A stretch of 64,000 bases of DNA from Vreelandella andesensis (GTDB lineage: Bacteria > Pseudomonadota > Gammaproteobacteria > Pseudomonadales > Halomonadaceae), in NCBI RefSeq assembly GCF_003989795.1, contig NZ_RZHG01000003.1:165140-229139 (forward strand), written 5' to 3'. A program made the position numbers and the translations under genes. Of the stretch, positions 25,770-34,762 are shown piece by piece. Below the pieces are notes generated by a model. The model saw nothing but the letters and a program-made list of their open reading frames with translations. It did not search any database and was not told the DNA's origin. Within the stretch, counting starts at the first letter, position 1, and every line of letters starts with the position of its first letter.

Positions 25770-28700
25770 TTAAAAGCGATCTTGCTTGGGCTCATAGACT
25801 GGCGGCACATAGGCATCGATGGGCGGCGCGAGGTCGATTTCCGCTGTCAAATCCAGGCGCTCTAGCTGCGATGTAGGCATATTAACGGCGGCGGTCGCAA
25901 AGGTCAGCGCTAGCCCTTCGCTGATATTCTCGGGCAAGTCGCCGTTCTCATCTTGAAAAGAGATAACTGGCCTGAGGGCCTCTTCAGGCAATTCAGACAA
26001 TGCTAATGCTGTTGCCAACGGCAAGCTCGGCTCTGATCCATCAGGGTTGGTGGTGCTTGGATCTGTCGTGCTGGGGTCAGTAGTGCTGGGGTCAGTAGTG
26101 CTGGGGTCAGTAGTGCTGGGATCTATCGGATCAGTCGTGTCTCCTGGAACAGTCGTGTCAACCGGATCGGGAGTTGGCTCAACCGGATCGGGAGTTGGCT
26201 CAACCGGATCGGGAATTGGATCAACCGGATTGGGAGTTGGCTCAACCGGATCGGGAATTGGATCAACTGGATCTGGAGTTGGCTCAACTGGAACTGGAGT
26301 TGGATCAACCGGATTGGGAGTTGGCTCAACCGGATCGGGAATTGGATCAACTGGATCTGGAGTTGGCTCAACTGGATCTGGAGTTGGATCAACCGGATCG
26401 ACCATCGCAGCGGTAACCAACAGCGTCCCATCGACGTAGTTGATGTCGTAGTTGTCAGAATCGAAAGTGCCACCGTTAGCATCAGCGGGCGTAATCGCAT
26501 AAGGGCTGCCATCCACACTGGCCGTGGCAACTGTGCCGTCACTGGTTAGCGTGACGCTGGTCACTGTTTCCGCATTCACCAGCCCATCAGAGGTAAACGC
26601 TTGTGGCGAAAGCGGATAAGTTTCTCCGAAGACCTTGGTGCCATCATTAGCGGTAATGGTCAGCGGCGCTGGGGTGACATCCGCCCGGGTGACATAGGTT
26701 CCCTCCGTAGTACCGAAGGGGGCAAAGAGAGCGTAGGTTTCATCAGCAAAGCTGGTTTCATACGTAATCAGCTTCTCGTCGCCCACATCCTTGGTATCGA
26801 ACAGGGCATTGCTCGTCGTGTCTAGTGAAACGGGGGGCTGTGCGCTGGTGATATCAGGTTCAAGGCCGCTGACGGTAGCGGCACGCGTTCCGTCGTACAC
26901 CTTGTCTTCGCCCAGGCCGAATACCCAGGCCTTGGCATCCAACTCTCCGCCACCGGTAAGATTATCGTCGTAGGCTTGGATTTCGGCACCGGTGGTAGCG
27001 TAACTAGCGGGATTGAAGCGAATGCTCAGATCGCCCGTACCGATGGTGATGCAATTGATGCCGCAGGTAATCAGGACGGTGCCTGCATCAGCCCCCGGTC
27101 CGGTACCGTCATTGTCAGCAACCAAAATGACATCGCCGGTCGTCACGGTCACATCGGCACCCACATTGACATCCTGCCCGGCGAGCGCCGTCAGGTTACC
27201 AGTGGTGATCGTTGCAGCAGCCGCCAGCGTCACATCATTTTTCGCGTCGAAGGTGAGGTTGCCAGTGGTGGTGGTGACGGCAGCATCGACGTTCACATTA
27301 CGTTCAGCGTTGGCTACCAGGCTACCGTCAGTGCCGGTAATCGCCGCGCTGATATTGATATCACGATCAGCGTTAAGGGTCAGAGTAGTCTGATCGGTCC
27401 AGGTGATGGCATCCATAACGGTGATATCGCCGTTACCGGTGCCGCTAGCCCCGCTGTTTTCCGTGGTCACAGTGATGTTGCTACTGCCCAGGCCAGTGAC
27501 AAGGTCGGCGATACTGATATTGGCCTCGTTGACCCCGGAGTTGGGTTCAAAGACATTGCCGTTTATTGTGGCATCGGAAGTTGCCGCATTGGAGATGGTG
27601 ATATCGGCCGGGTCAAGCAACCACATGCCCACGGTGCCATTGGGTGCACGGGTGTCTATCCTGATATCCGCCACGTCTAGCCAGCCGCCGGAGGTCTCGA
27701 TCAGGCCACCGTCACCCGATTGCGCGCCACCGCGGGCGCTAATGCTGCCGTAGGCGCGGGTTGAGTTATCTGCCCATAGCACGACCGTGCCGCCGTCACC
27801 GCTGGTGTTGGCATTGGCGTTAATAGTGCTGTCAGCGCTCATGTAAGTTGCGCTGGCATTCTGCACCGAAGGGTCCTTACCCTCGTAGCCACCGCCGATC
27901 AGCACGGCGCCGCCGCCAGCATCGCCGGACGCATCAATCTCTGCGTAAAATAGACCAACGTGGCGGGCCGTAGCGGTGACGCTACCCCCGGTCTCACCGG
28001 CTTCGCTACCTGATACATCCAGAGTACCGCCAACGTTCAGGGTACCGCTCTGCATGTCACCTGTCAGCATGATAGCGCCTTCGCGGTTTTCAATGCTTTG
28101 GGCGCGGATCACCCCAATGTTGTTGACCGCCGACTGGAACAGATCGCCCGCCGATTGAGCGGTCATCAGAACCTTGCCGCCATCGGCTTGGATCATCCCA
28201 CCATTCTGCACCAACGCATCCAATGCACCCTGGTTGACGGCCACGTTCAACAGGCCGTCGCCAGCGACATCGAGAGTGATCACCTCGCCCGCCGCCAGCG
28301 CCACAGTACCCAGATTGGCCTGAAGAGTGCCCTGATTACTGACATTTGCACCGAGCAGGGCGATATAGCCGCCATCCGCATTGATCGTGCCCTGGTTGAC
28401 AATACTGCCGTCACCTGCCCTGATAAAGTTGTACATTCCTGCCGCAAAGTCACTGTCGCTGATGGCCAGTGTAGAGGCCACCAGGCCACCGACATTGACC
28501 GAAGAATTGGTGCCAAACAGGACGCCGTTGGGATTCACCAGGAAGATCTGTCCGTTTGCAGTGAGAGTGCCCATGATGGTCGAGGGATCTGACCCCAGCA
28601 CCCGATTGAGGGTAATCGAGCTACTGTTGGGTTGGCGAAAGTTCACCGCCTCTCCCGAGGCAATATCGAACGCCTGCCAGTTGATGGCGGCATTCTGGGT

Positions 28701-28964
28701 GGTTTGGCTAATATTCGTCACCGTCGCATCGCCGCTGATAGTGGCACTGCCGACTGACACCTCGCCTCCCACCGGTAAGGCCCAGGCGTTGCCGGTAACA
28801 GCCAAGAACATGGAGGCGATAAGAAGCCTCAGCGGGAATTGGACGCTGCTTGTTACAATGCTGCTAGTGCTGGAAGTTTTCCTGCCCCCACTTTTAGCTA
28901 ACTCGGATCCTGCAACAAAGGTGCCGATATTTTGTTTCCAGATTGATTGGTAAATCCTGTTCAT
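25770..28964 (-). CDS. Two-partner secretion exoprotein TpsA (FHA-type)
   Basis: 1064 residues. It begins MNRIYQSIWKQNIGTFVAGS, an extended signal peptide (ESPR), followed by the hydrophobic part and the TPS domain: ALPVGGEVSVGSATISGD, the NPNGVLFGTNSSVNVGGLVA signature and a filamentous beta-helix. Then come Ig-like modules of YDG type (KVYDGTRAATVSG) and MBG type (NDGTKVFGETYPL). A Pro-rich repeat tract (VEPTPDP/VDPIPDP) and five TTDPS repeats precede a C-terminal tail ending YEPKQDRF. It should be exported through the TpsB pore encoded upstream and act at the cell surface, probably in adhesion. ATG 28964 is chosen to keep the ESPR first. Confidence 0.92.
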   Translation of the reverse strand: MNRIYQSIWKQNIGTFVAGSELAKSGGRKTSSTSSIVTSSVQFPLRLLIASMFLAVTGNAWALPVGGEVSVGSATISGDATVTNISQTTQNAAINWQAFDIASGEAVNFRQPNSSSITLNRVLGSDPSTIMGTLTANGQIFLVNPNGVLFGTNSSVNVGGLVASTLAISDSDFAAGMYNFIRAGDGSIVNQGTINADGGYIALLGANVSNQGTLQANLGTVALAAGEVITLDVAGDGLLNVAVNQGALDALVQNGGMIQADGGKVLMTAQSAGDLFQSAVNNIGVIRAQSIENREGAIMLTGDMQSGTLNVGGTLDVSGSEAGETGGSVTATARHVGLFYAEIDASGDAGGGAVLIGGGYEGKDPSVQNASATYMSADSTINANANTSGDGGTVVLWADNSTRAYGSISARGGAQSGDGGLIETSGGWLDVADIRIDTRAPNGTVGMWLLDPADITISNAATSDATINGNVFEPNSGVNEANISIADLVTGLGSSNITVTTENSGASGTGNGDITVMDAITWTDQTTLTLNADRDINISAAITGTDGSLVANAERNVNVDAAVTTTTGNLTFDAKNDVTLAAAATITTGNLTALAGQDVNVGADVTVTTGDVILVADNDGTGPGADAGTVLITCGINCITIGTGDLSIRFNPASYATTGAEIQAYDDNLTGGGELDAKAWVFGLGEDKVYDGTRAATVSGLEPDITSAQPPVSLDTTSNALFDTKDVGDEKLITYETSFADETYALFAPFGTTEGTYVTRADVTPAPLTITANDGTKVFGETYPLSPQAFTSDGLVNAETVTSVTLTSDGTVATASVDGSPYAITPADANGGTFDSDNYDINYVDGTLLVTAAMVDPVDPTPDPVEPTPDPVDPIPDPVEPTPNPVDPTPVPVEPTPDPVDPIPDPVEPTPNPVDPIPDPVEPTPDPVEPTPDPVDTTVPGDTTDPIDPSTTDPSTTDPSTTDPSTTDPSTTNPDGSEPSLPLATALALSELPEEALRPVISFQDENGDLPENISEGLALTFATAAVNMPTSQLERLDLTAEIDLAPPIDAYVPPVYEPKQDRF
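26050..26388 (-). repeat. 21-bp and 15-bp coding repeats in tpsA
   Basis: Eleven 21-bp units at 26158-26388 encode the seven-residue pattern (V-[ED]-P-[TI]-P-[DNV]-P). A further set of about five 15-bp units at 26050-26124 encodes TTDPS. Copies are close to identical, so unequal exchange or slippage can change the stalk length. Confidence 0.9.
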
Positions 28965-29029
28965 GATGGTTTTCCAAGTATGTTGCACGACTTGTTAATT
29001 GAGTAAATGCAGTTGTCTAGGTAAAGCGA

Positions 29030-30754
29030 TCAGAAATACTTGACCAGCTGTAACCAAAACTGACCGTCTGAATCTGGTGCTGAAGAGGCTTCTTCATTAC
29101 CCAACTTATGGGCGTAGTAAGACTTGACGGAAAAATTGTTGTAGTCGAACCAGTTCAACCCCACACCCGCTCCGCTCAGCGTTCGGCTATTATCAACATC
29201 ATCCCACGGGTCTTTGTGAACAGTAACCGCGCCCGCATCGACAAAACCGATAAATTGCACGTGGCCAGGCACTTGTTCGGATAGGCTGGTCAGCAACATC
29301 CGGGCTTCAAGGGTGGCTAGATAGCCCTCATCGGCAAAGGCTTCACCTTGGGGATAGGCGCGCACGCCATACATACCGCCAAGTGACATTTTTTCCGAGA
29401 TATCAAGATTGCCTGAGGCGAACTGGGCGCTTAACGAGCCGTAAAGAGAGAAGATGTCGTTAAGCTGCTGCAAACGCATGACGCTCAAACTCATCTTGTC
29501 GAAATGGCCGTTGCTTCTCGCGGTAATATCATCTACATCACGAACGGACGGCGTTTCAATGTCGATTTCCCCAGTATGCCAAGCGATAGAAGCGGCAGTC
29601 AGGCCTCCTGCACCCAATTCGTCGCGATGGTCACCATGAAGGCTCGTGGTCACCACATCGGCATTTTTTTCGCTAACCATAGGAAGGAAATCGTAGCGGT
29701 CTTCGAAGGTCTTGTGGTCGTAACTAAGCTGCGCGTAAAGATTGGTCTGGCGTGAACGAATCAGCGGGTAACGACCGAACACACTGGTAATTTGTGCATT
29801 ACCTTCGGCTCCTAGGTCGCTAAAATTCTTGCCCAATTCATACTCAAGATGGCTATAAGCGACGCCAGCGGTCGCCTTGCCAAACTGCATCTGGTAGGCA
29901 GCTCTTGCATAATCAAGGCCGTCGAAGCTGCTCAGTACGCGAAGACTGGCGACATCGCCTCGTCCTGCAAGATTGTTGACATGAACTGTTCCGCCCAGGC
30001 GCTCTTCGCCGGTGTAATAGTTGCCTGCGTTATCGGCATCGATACTGCCTGTCACCCGCTGTCCGGGGGTAACATCGACGATCAGGTCAGCCGCGCCCAC
30101 TGATTCACCCGGCACCAGGGTCGATTGGACGTTGACACCGGGAATGTCTGACAACAATAGAAGACGGTTCTCGAGAGGCGCTCGGTTGATCACTTCGCCA
30201 CTGTCGAGGCCAATGAGCAGATCATTGGCCAGACCATCAGAGAGATTGCTCTGATTTCGTAGGGTGATATCACCGTAGCGCCCTTCCACCACGGTGATCG
30301 ACACCACCCCATCTTCGATTTGTTGTGCAGGTAAGTAGGCTTGCGCGAGAAAATAACCGTTGCGATGATAAAAATCGGTGATCTTTGAGGCCATTCCCTG
30401 CAGCTCAAGTAGGCTGAGCTGTGTGCCTGGCCTAAAGTCGGTAAGGGCGAGCAGCGCCGTTTCGGAATACAGGCTCTGCCCGCTTAGCTGCAGTGAATTG
30501 ACTTCGATCCTCGCCGTGCCGGCGGTTCCCGTCACCGGTGCCTGAGGCTGTTGCACATCTATTTCCGGGGCAGCTCTTTCCACGGTAGGGGAAGGGGGGA
30601 TCAGTTGAAGCTGACCACCGGCACTAGGTAGCTCTCTACCAGGAAGTTGTGTGCCGGGAAGTTGGGCGGCAGCAATACCTGGAATTAGCGTGAGTATTGC
30701 TAAGGAAGTCAGCTTTTTATTCACTGTGTTCGCCTTGGTGTTTTCTATCCGCAC
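29030..30754 (-). CDS. TpsB outer-membrane transporter (ShlB/FhaC/HecB family)
   Basis: 574 residues. A signal peptide (ILTLIPGIAAAQ) and a Pro-rich linker precede the POTRA-2 type domain (STEFRPGTQLS-like: LTDFRPGTQLSLLELQGMAS), with a Ser/Tyr strand pattern and VEGRYGDITLRNQS. The 16-strand barrel ends in a terminal Phe (FWLQLVKYF). It recognises and exports the TpsA protein. It lies directly upstream of tpsA with a 65-bp gap, the usual order. The start is ATG; the first 20 or so residues before LTSLAIL are basic. Confidence 0.93.
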   Translation of the reverse strand: MRIENTKANTVNKKLTSLAILTLIPGIAAAQLPGTQLPGRELPSAGGQLQLIPPSPTVERAAPEIDVQQPQAPVTGTAGTARIEVNSLQLSGQSLYSETALLALTDFRPGTQLSLLELQGMASKITDFYHRNGYFLAQAYLPAQQIEDGVVSITVVEGRYGDITLRNQSNLSDGLANDLLIGLDSGEVINRAPLENRLLLLSDIPGVNVQSTLVPGESVGAADLIVDVTPGQRVTGSIDADNAGNYYTGEERLGGTVHVNNLAGRGDVASLRVLSSFDGLDYARAAYQMQFGKATAGVAYSHLEYELGKNFSDLGAEGNAQITSVFGRYPLIRSRQTNLYAQLSYDHKTFEDRYDFLPMVSEKNADVVTTSLHGDHRDELGAGGLTAASIAWHTGEIDIETPSVRDVDDITARSNGHFDKMSLSVMRLQQLNDIFSLYGSLSAQFASGNLDISEKMSLGGMYGVRAYPQGEAFADEGYLATLEARMLLTSLSEQVPGHVQFIGFVDAGAVTVHKDPWDDVDNSRTLSGAGVGLNWFDYNNFSVKSYYAHKLGNEEASSAPDSDGQFWLQLVKYF

Positions 30755-31108
30755 TTAAGTCGGCAATAAGTTAAATTAATAAAGGTGGGGTTATGCGGAA
30801 AAACAGAGAAAATAAAGCACTGGTTAGAAACCTCATGCTTTAATAAGGCTGAACTTACTCTTCTTTGGACAATTTAGCACTCGTTATCGCACGCAGATTA
30901 ACCAAAGGCAATTTTGATCCGTCTCCTGCTCCGCTTTTTCCGATAATCTAAGCTTGTACTAGGCATACAGGAAGGCCTATGAACACAGCATGAACCGACA
31001 AACAGCTTTGCCACGCAGATAACTGAGTTTTAGCCACTTGTGGCTTAGTGAAAATTTACGTTTCCAACGTCGTGCTGAAAGGGCCTGAGCTTAAATCCCT
31101 CGGTTGAC
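30755..31108. other. Intergenic region upstream of tpsB
   Basis: About 350 bp between tpsB (left) and umuC2 (right), with both genes transcribed leftward. It must hold the tpsB promoter. AT-rich sequence near 30760-30800 is compatible with this, but no clear -35/-10 pair or operator is evident, and I see no gene. Confidence 0.5.
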
Positions 31109-32386
31109 CTATCTAACCTTTAGTAGCTCATTCCACTGTGTGGTGTAACGAGGCGTGCGCCGTTCACTGCGCAGCGCCCAAGCATTGCCTTTACGGGGTA
31201 AACCAAGTTGCACCGCCCCCTTTCCCAATTCCCTATTGAGCTTGTCCATCGTGGCCATCAGGCGCTCGCTACGCTTGGCCTCTTCGTCGGTTTGCGGGGT
31301 CTCAGTAAGTGTTAGCTGCCGGTTGGCCTTAGGGGATAGATCAACCAGCATGAGACCGGCTTTGTGATAGGCGTATCCTTTGCGCCAGAGTCGCCTTAGG
31401 CCTTGCACCGCAGCGGCGATAATCTCCCGGCTATCATCGGTAGGTCGCTCCAGGGATATCACGACACGTTGGCGGTATTGCGGTAAATCGGTACGAAACG
31501 GGTTGGTGCGGATAAACACCATGACGGCGCTGGTCACGCTGTGTTGCTTGCGCAGCTTTTCACCCGCCCTGGCGGCATGGTGTCGTAATGCTTCCCTTAG
31601 CTGATGGGGATCGTTTGTTAGTCGTCCAAACGAACGGGAGACCATGATCTGCTGTTTGGGCTGGCTCATGTTATCTAGCTGAATGGAAGGTTGCCCCCGC
31701 AATTCCCAGACAATGCGCTCCTGCACCACACTAAAATGCCGCCGTATGTGTTTCGGGTCTGCTTCACGGAGATCCCAGGCAGACTCAATGCCCATGACGC
31801 GTAACCGCTCGCCGGTGCGGCGTGCCACGCCCCATAGATCGGTCACCGGCAACTGCTTCAACAACGCCTTGGTAGACGGACTCTCAGCGAGTAACTTGCA
31901 CACGCCTTGGTCTTTATATGCTGGGTGCTTTTTAGCGGCATGATTGGCAACCTTGGCGAGCACTCGCGTAGGTGCGAATCCTACCGACACCGGAATACCC
32001 GTCCACTGCTTAACGGTATCGCGCAGTGCTTGGCCCCGTTGCTCCAGCGTGTCTATCTCAAAGCCCTGAAACCCCACAAAGCTTTCATCAATGGAATACA
32101 CCTCTACATGGGGTGAAAACTCACCCAGCACCTCGGTTACCCGCTGGGACATATCGCCATACAACGCATAGTTGCTGGATAGCAGCACGGCTTGGCGCCG
32201 CACATCTGGCGTTAACAGGTGCATCGCGGCCCCCATTTCCACACCCAGCGCTTTTAATTCGTTGGAGCGTGCAACGACGCAACCATCGTTATTAGATAGC
32301 ACCCCCACGGGACGACCTTCCAATGACGGGCTGAAGACCCGCTCGCAGGAGACGTAGAAGTTATTGCAGTCAACCAGGGCCATCAT
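31109..32386 (-). CDS. umuC: UmuC-type Y-family DNA polymerase (island copy)
   Basis: 425 residues. Y-family motifs: [42 protein letters not shown] and QIMVSRSFG. The start overlaps the UmuD stop as ATGATG/TGA. It is clearly different from the core copy at 12.7 kb (for example [12 protein letters not shown] instead of EMFIYLDGFN), so it is a second polymerase brought by the island, not a recent duplicate. With its partner it would give SOS mutagenesis and is known on plasmids as RumAB/MucAB-type modules. Confidence 0.94.
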   Translation of the reverse strand: MMALVDCNNFYVSCERVFSPSLEGRPVGVLSNNDGCVVARSNELKALGVEMGAAMHLLTPDVRRQAVLLSSNYALYGDMSQRVTEVLGEFSPHVEVYSIDESFVGFQGFEIDTLEQRGQALRDTVKQWTGIPVSVGFAPTRVLAKVANHAAKKHPAYKDQGVCKLLAESPSTKALLKQLPVTDLWGVARRTGERLRVMGIESAWDLREADPKHIRRHFSVVQERIVWELRGQPSIQLDNMSQPKQQIMVSRSFGRLTNDPHQLREALRHHAARAGEKLRKQHSVTSAVMVFIRTNPFRTDLPQYRQRVVISLERPTDDSREIIAAAVQGLRRLWRKGYAYHKAGLMLVDLSPKANRQLTLTETPQTDEEAKRSERLMATMDKLNRELGKGAVQLGLPRKGNAWALRSERRTPRYTTQWNELLKVR

Positions 32387-32832
32387 GGCAGCGTGGCCCC
32401 TGGGAAGCTGTGAAGCACATGGGTCACGACGCCCCACACGTGGGATTCACGACCATCAATAGGAATCGGGGGATATGCAGGGTTACTGGCCCGAAGGTAG
32501 GTACGCTGACCCACTCGCTCCAAGCGTTTTACCGTGAGCTCACCGTCCACGCAGATAACGATGATGCGACCTGGCAGTGCTTCCAGACTGCGATCAACCA
32601 CCAATAAGTCGCCATGGTGAATACCGTCGCCCAGCATAGAGTCGCCCTCCGACCTGACAAAGTAGGTCGCTGCCGGTCGTTTCACGACGTACTGGTGTAG
32701 ATCCAGATCGGCATCCAAGTGGTCATCCGCCGGTGACGGAAACCCCGCGCGAACGGCACTGGAATAAAGCGGTAACGGTAATGACGAGGCCATGGCATCT
32801 GCCTGGCCCAGCAGTGACACATTCAATGACAT
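32383..32832 (-). CDS. umuD: UmuD-type subunit, LexA-fold autoprotease (island copy)
   Basis: 149 residues, close to the usual 140. It has the cleavage region [12 protein letters not shown] (Ala-Gly), the Ser in [10 protein letters not shown] and the Lys in [10 protein letters not shown]. The start pair ATGATG follows AAGGAG; I use the second ATG (32832) for better spacing. Without the long repeat-rich head of the core copy. It forms an operon with umuC and is controlled by the SOS box at 32851. Confidence 0.93.
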   Translation of the reverse strand: MSLNVSLLGQADAMASSLPLPLYSSAVRAGFPSPADDHLDADLDLHQYVVKRPAATYFVRSEGDSMLGDGIHHGDLLVVDRSLEALPGRIIVICVDGELTVKRLERVGQRTYLRASNPAYPPIPIDGRESHVWGVVTHVLHSFPGATLP

Positions 32833-32844
32833 CATAGGCTCCTT

Positions 32845-32872
32845 ATTTAACTGTATAGATGAACAGTATCAA
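32845..32872 (-). promoter_or_regulatory. SOS promoter of the island umuDC
   Basis: Leftward -35 TTGATA (32867-32872) and -10 TTAAAT (32845-32850) are separated by exactly 16 bases. These 16 bases are a perfect LexA box, CTGT-N8-ACAG (32851-32866). LexA would therefore cover the promoter spacer. Confidence 0.85.
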
Positions 32873-32933
32873 TAAAGAGCCCCACTGAAGCAACCATTCA
32901 AAGGTCAACGCTAAAAAATTATAGACCTATATC

Positions 32934-32978
32934 ACTCCTATGAATCCACCCACGAATCGCTTCGTGATGCATAGGAGT
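32934..32978 (+). promoter_or_regulatory. Hairpin that buries the ribosome site of the zinc-ribbon gene
   Basis: ACTCCTATG (32934-32942) pairs perfectly with CATAGGAGT (32970-32978), and an inner stem CACGAA/TTCGTG closes with loop TCGC. The right arm contains the AGGAG ribosome site of the gene that starts at 32986. It could be a translational switch; it may also be just an operator. Confidence 0.55.
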
Positions 32979-32985
32979 ATTGCCA

Positions 32986-33324
32986 ATGCCCCCACCATGT
33001 CAGCGCTGTGCCGCTACTCGCTTGATTAATCTTGATACCGCCCAACGCATTAGCGTTGTCAGCGGGTGTTTAGTGGGCGGTGCAATCGGCGCCTTACGCG
33101 CGACGGCGGCGACCTCATCGCTTTCACTGTCAACGGCGCGTTTTCCGCTCGCCAAACTCCCGGCAGCCATGATCGGTGCGATTACAGGAGGCCAGTCAGG
33201 TATCCGAGTAACGTCGTCGTTATTTGCCCAGTGGCTGCCACCCGGCACCGGCACCCCCTGGCTGTGCCTTGCCTGTGGGCACACCTTTCGACAGTCCTAT
33301 CCCCCTTTGGCCGCGGCTCACTAA
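32986..33324 (+). CDS. Small protein with split CxxC zinc ribbon
   Basis: 112 residues. Two CxxC pairs, CQRC near the N-terminus and CLAC near the C-terminus, are separated by a long Gly/Ala/Ser-rich hydrophobic stretch (SGCLVGGAIGALRATAATSS...AAMIGAITGG). This looks like a zinc ribbon whose two halves flank a membrane-type helical hairpin. It is the first gene of the rightward phage/plasmid-type module. Function unknown. Start chosen at ATG 32986 because AGGAG lies 8 bases upstream; a TTG at 32980 is less likely. Confidence 0.6.
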   Translation: MPPPCQRCAATRLINLDTAQRISVVSGCLVGGAIGALRATAATSSLSLSTARFPLAKLPAAMIGAITGGQSGIRVTSSLFAQWLPPGTGTPWLCLACGHTFRQSYPPLAAAH

Positions 33325-33365
33325 GTTGCGCCTGTTTGGTTTTTCCTTGTTCTCACTTACCGCAT

Positions 33366-33393
33366 AGCGCTGGCCTTTGTCAGCGCTTTTTTT
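33366..33393 (+). terminator. Terminator before the DUF932 gene
   Basis: Stem AGCGCTG/CAGCGCT with an 8-base loop, followed by seven T. It ends 18 bases before the next start codon. Confidence 0.75.
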
Positions 33394-33411
33394 ATGTCTG
33401 GAGACTCACTC

Positions 33412-34380
33412 ATGGCTCATCTCGTTGAACAAATGGCTTACGTTGGTGCGGCCCCTTGGCACGGTCTGGGGCAACAGCTATCCCGTCAGCAACCGTTAGA
33501 GGTCTGGCAGCAACAGGCCGGTATGAACTGGCACATTGAAGAAGCCCCGGTGCGCTTTATTGCCGAGGGTGCCAGCCACCTCGGCAGCATTCACTCGTTC
33601 CCCGAGCAGAAAGTGCTCTACCGCTCAGATACCAAGGCACCACTGTCTGTGGTGTCCCAGCGCTACAAGGTGGTGCAGCCCGAAGATATTCTGGAGTTCT
33701 ACCGTGATCTGACGGAGTACGCCGGTTATGAGCTGGAAACCGCTGGGGTGCTTAAAGGTGGGCGTAAGTTCTGGGCGTTGGCACGCAGTGGCTTAAGCAC
33801 GTCGCTGAAAGGCCAGGATGAGGTCAATGATTACCTGCTGTTGGCCACGTCTTGTGACGGCACGCTGGCCACCATGGCGACCCCTACCACGGTACGTGTG
33901 GTGTGTAACAACACGCTGCAGATTGCCGTGGATGGCACGTCGCAGGCGGTGAAGGTTCCCCACCGGTCAGAGTTCGATCCCCGTGCGGTAAAAAGCCAGC
34001 TGGGTATTTCTGTTTCCCAATGGAACGACTTCATGTACCGCATGAAGGCGTTAGCGGAACGTAAGATCGATCACCGCGAGGCACAGCAGTATTTTCAGTC
34101 GGTACTCTGCGGTATCGATAAGCCGATAGACGACCCTTCCAAGCTGCCTAACTACCGAGCACTTAATAAGGTGCAGAAGCTTTACCACGGCGAAGGCCGC
34201 GGCTCCCACCTCGACACGGCCAAAGATACCGCCTGGGGACTGCTCAATGCGGTCACCGAGTACGTGGATCACGATAAGCGTGCGCGCAGTAACGATACCC
34301 GCCTGGATTCCGCGTGGTTTGGGCAAGGGGCGCAGCTCAAACAAGAGGCATTGGATGCTGCCTTGGCGCTGGTTTCTTAA
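33412..34380 (+). CDS. DUF932 phage/plasmid-like protein
   Basis: 322 residues, start MAHLVEQMAYVGAAPWHGLG with GGAG upstream. The DUF932 pattern is clear: WHGLG near the N-terminus, VSQRYKVVQPEDILEFYRDL, and TTVRVVCNNTL. The family is common on plasmids, integrative elements and phages, close to recombination and anti-restriction genes; its biochemical role is not established. It is the second gene of the module, separated from its neighbours by hairpins. Confidence 0.88.
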   Translation: MAHLVEQMAYVGAAPWHGLGQQLSRQQPLEVWQQQAGMNWHIEEAPVRFIAEGASHLGSIHSFPEQKVLYRSDTKAPLSVVSQRYKVVQPEDILEFYRDLTEYAGYELETAGVLKGGRKFWALARSGLSTSLKGQDEVNDYLLLATSCDGTLATMATPTTVRVVCNNTLQIAVDGTSQAVKVPHRSEFDPRAVKSQLGISVSQWNDFMYRMKALAERKIDHREAQQYFQSVLCGIDKPIDDPSKLPNYRALNKVQKLYHGEGRGSHLDTAKDTAWGLLNAVTEYVDHDKRARSNDTRLDSAWFGQGAQLKQEALDAALALVS

Positions 34381-34444
34381 CTACGCACATGCCACTGCCC
34401 GCAGGCTATTAACGTAATGATAACCACACCCTCCACGGCATAGA

Positions 34445-34474
34445 CGCCCAGCCCCTAAAAAGGCTGGGCGTTTT
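34445..34474 (+). terminator. Terminator after the DUF932 gene
   Basis: Stem CGCCCAGCC/GGCTGGGCG with an 8-base loop and TTTT following. Confidence 0.8.
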
Positions 34475-34504
34475 GCTGTGGGGCTTATGTTGCGAGGGAC
34501 GACT

Positions 34505-34699
34505 ATGCGCTTTATCTCTGATGCCATTGAAATGGCACTCATACGACTGACGAAACAGCTGTTAGATCACAACGCTCATAGCGCGACATCACTAGTGTGT
34601 GCCAAAGGCGAGTTTTACCGAGCGGAAGTACGCTTAGAGCGAATCGATCCTACCGACATTGCCTATCACTTACCCAATGAAACTGTTCACGCTCAGTGA
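34505..34699 (+). CDS. Small hypothetical protein of the phage-type module
   Basis: 64 residues, start MRFISDAIEMALIRL with GAGGG 7 bases upstream. The protein is mixed alpha/beta by eye, with GEFYRAEVRLERIDPTDI, and has no membrane span. I do not recognise a family. The conserved spacing and good ribosome site within a co-directional module support a real gene. Confidence 0.55.
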   Translation: MRFISDAIEMALIRLTKQLLDHNAHSATSLVCAKGEFYRAEVRLERIDPTDIAYHLPNETVHAQ

Positions 34700-34762
34700 G
34701 TTAACCACCGTATGGGCGTTATTCGCCCAGTGTTCTTCAATTGACGTTACAGGAGGTGCCCC

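Noticed and set aside
26158..26388. The repeated tract as a CRISPR array
   Set aside because: Units are adjacent without spacers, 21 bp long, and in frame with the TpsA coding sequence.
26976..28953. Long rightward ORFs opposite tpsA (up to 234 codons)
   Set aside because: They mirror the low-complexity tpsA code on the other strand, lack ribosome sites and show no family features.
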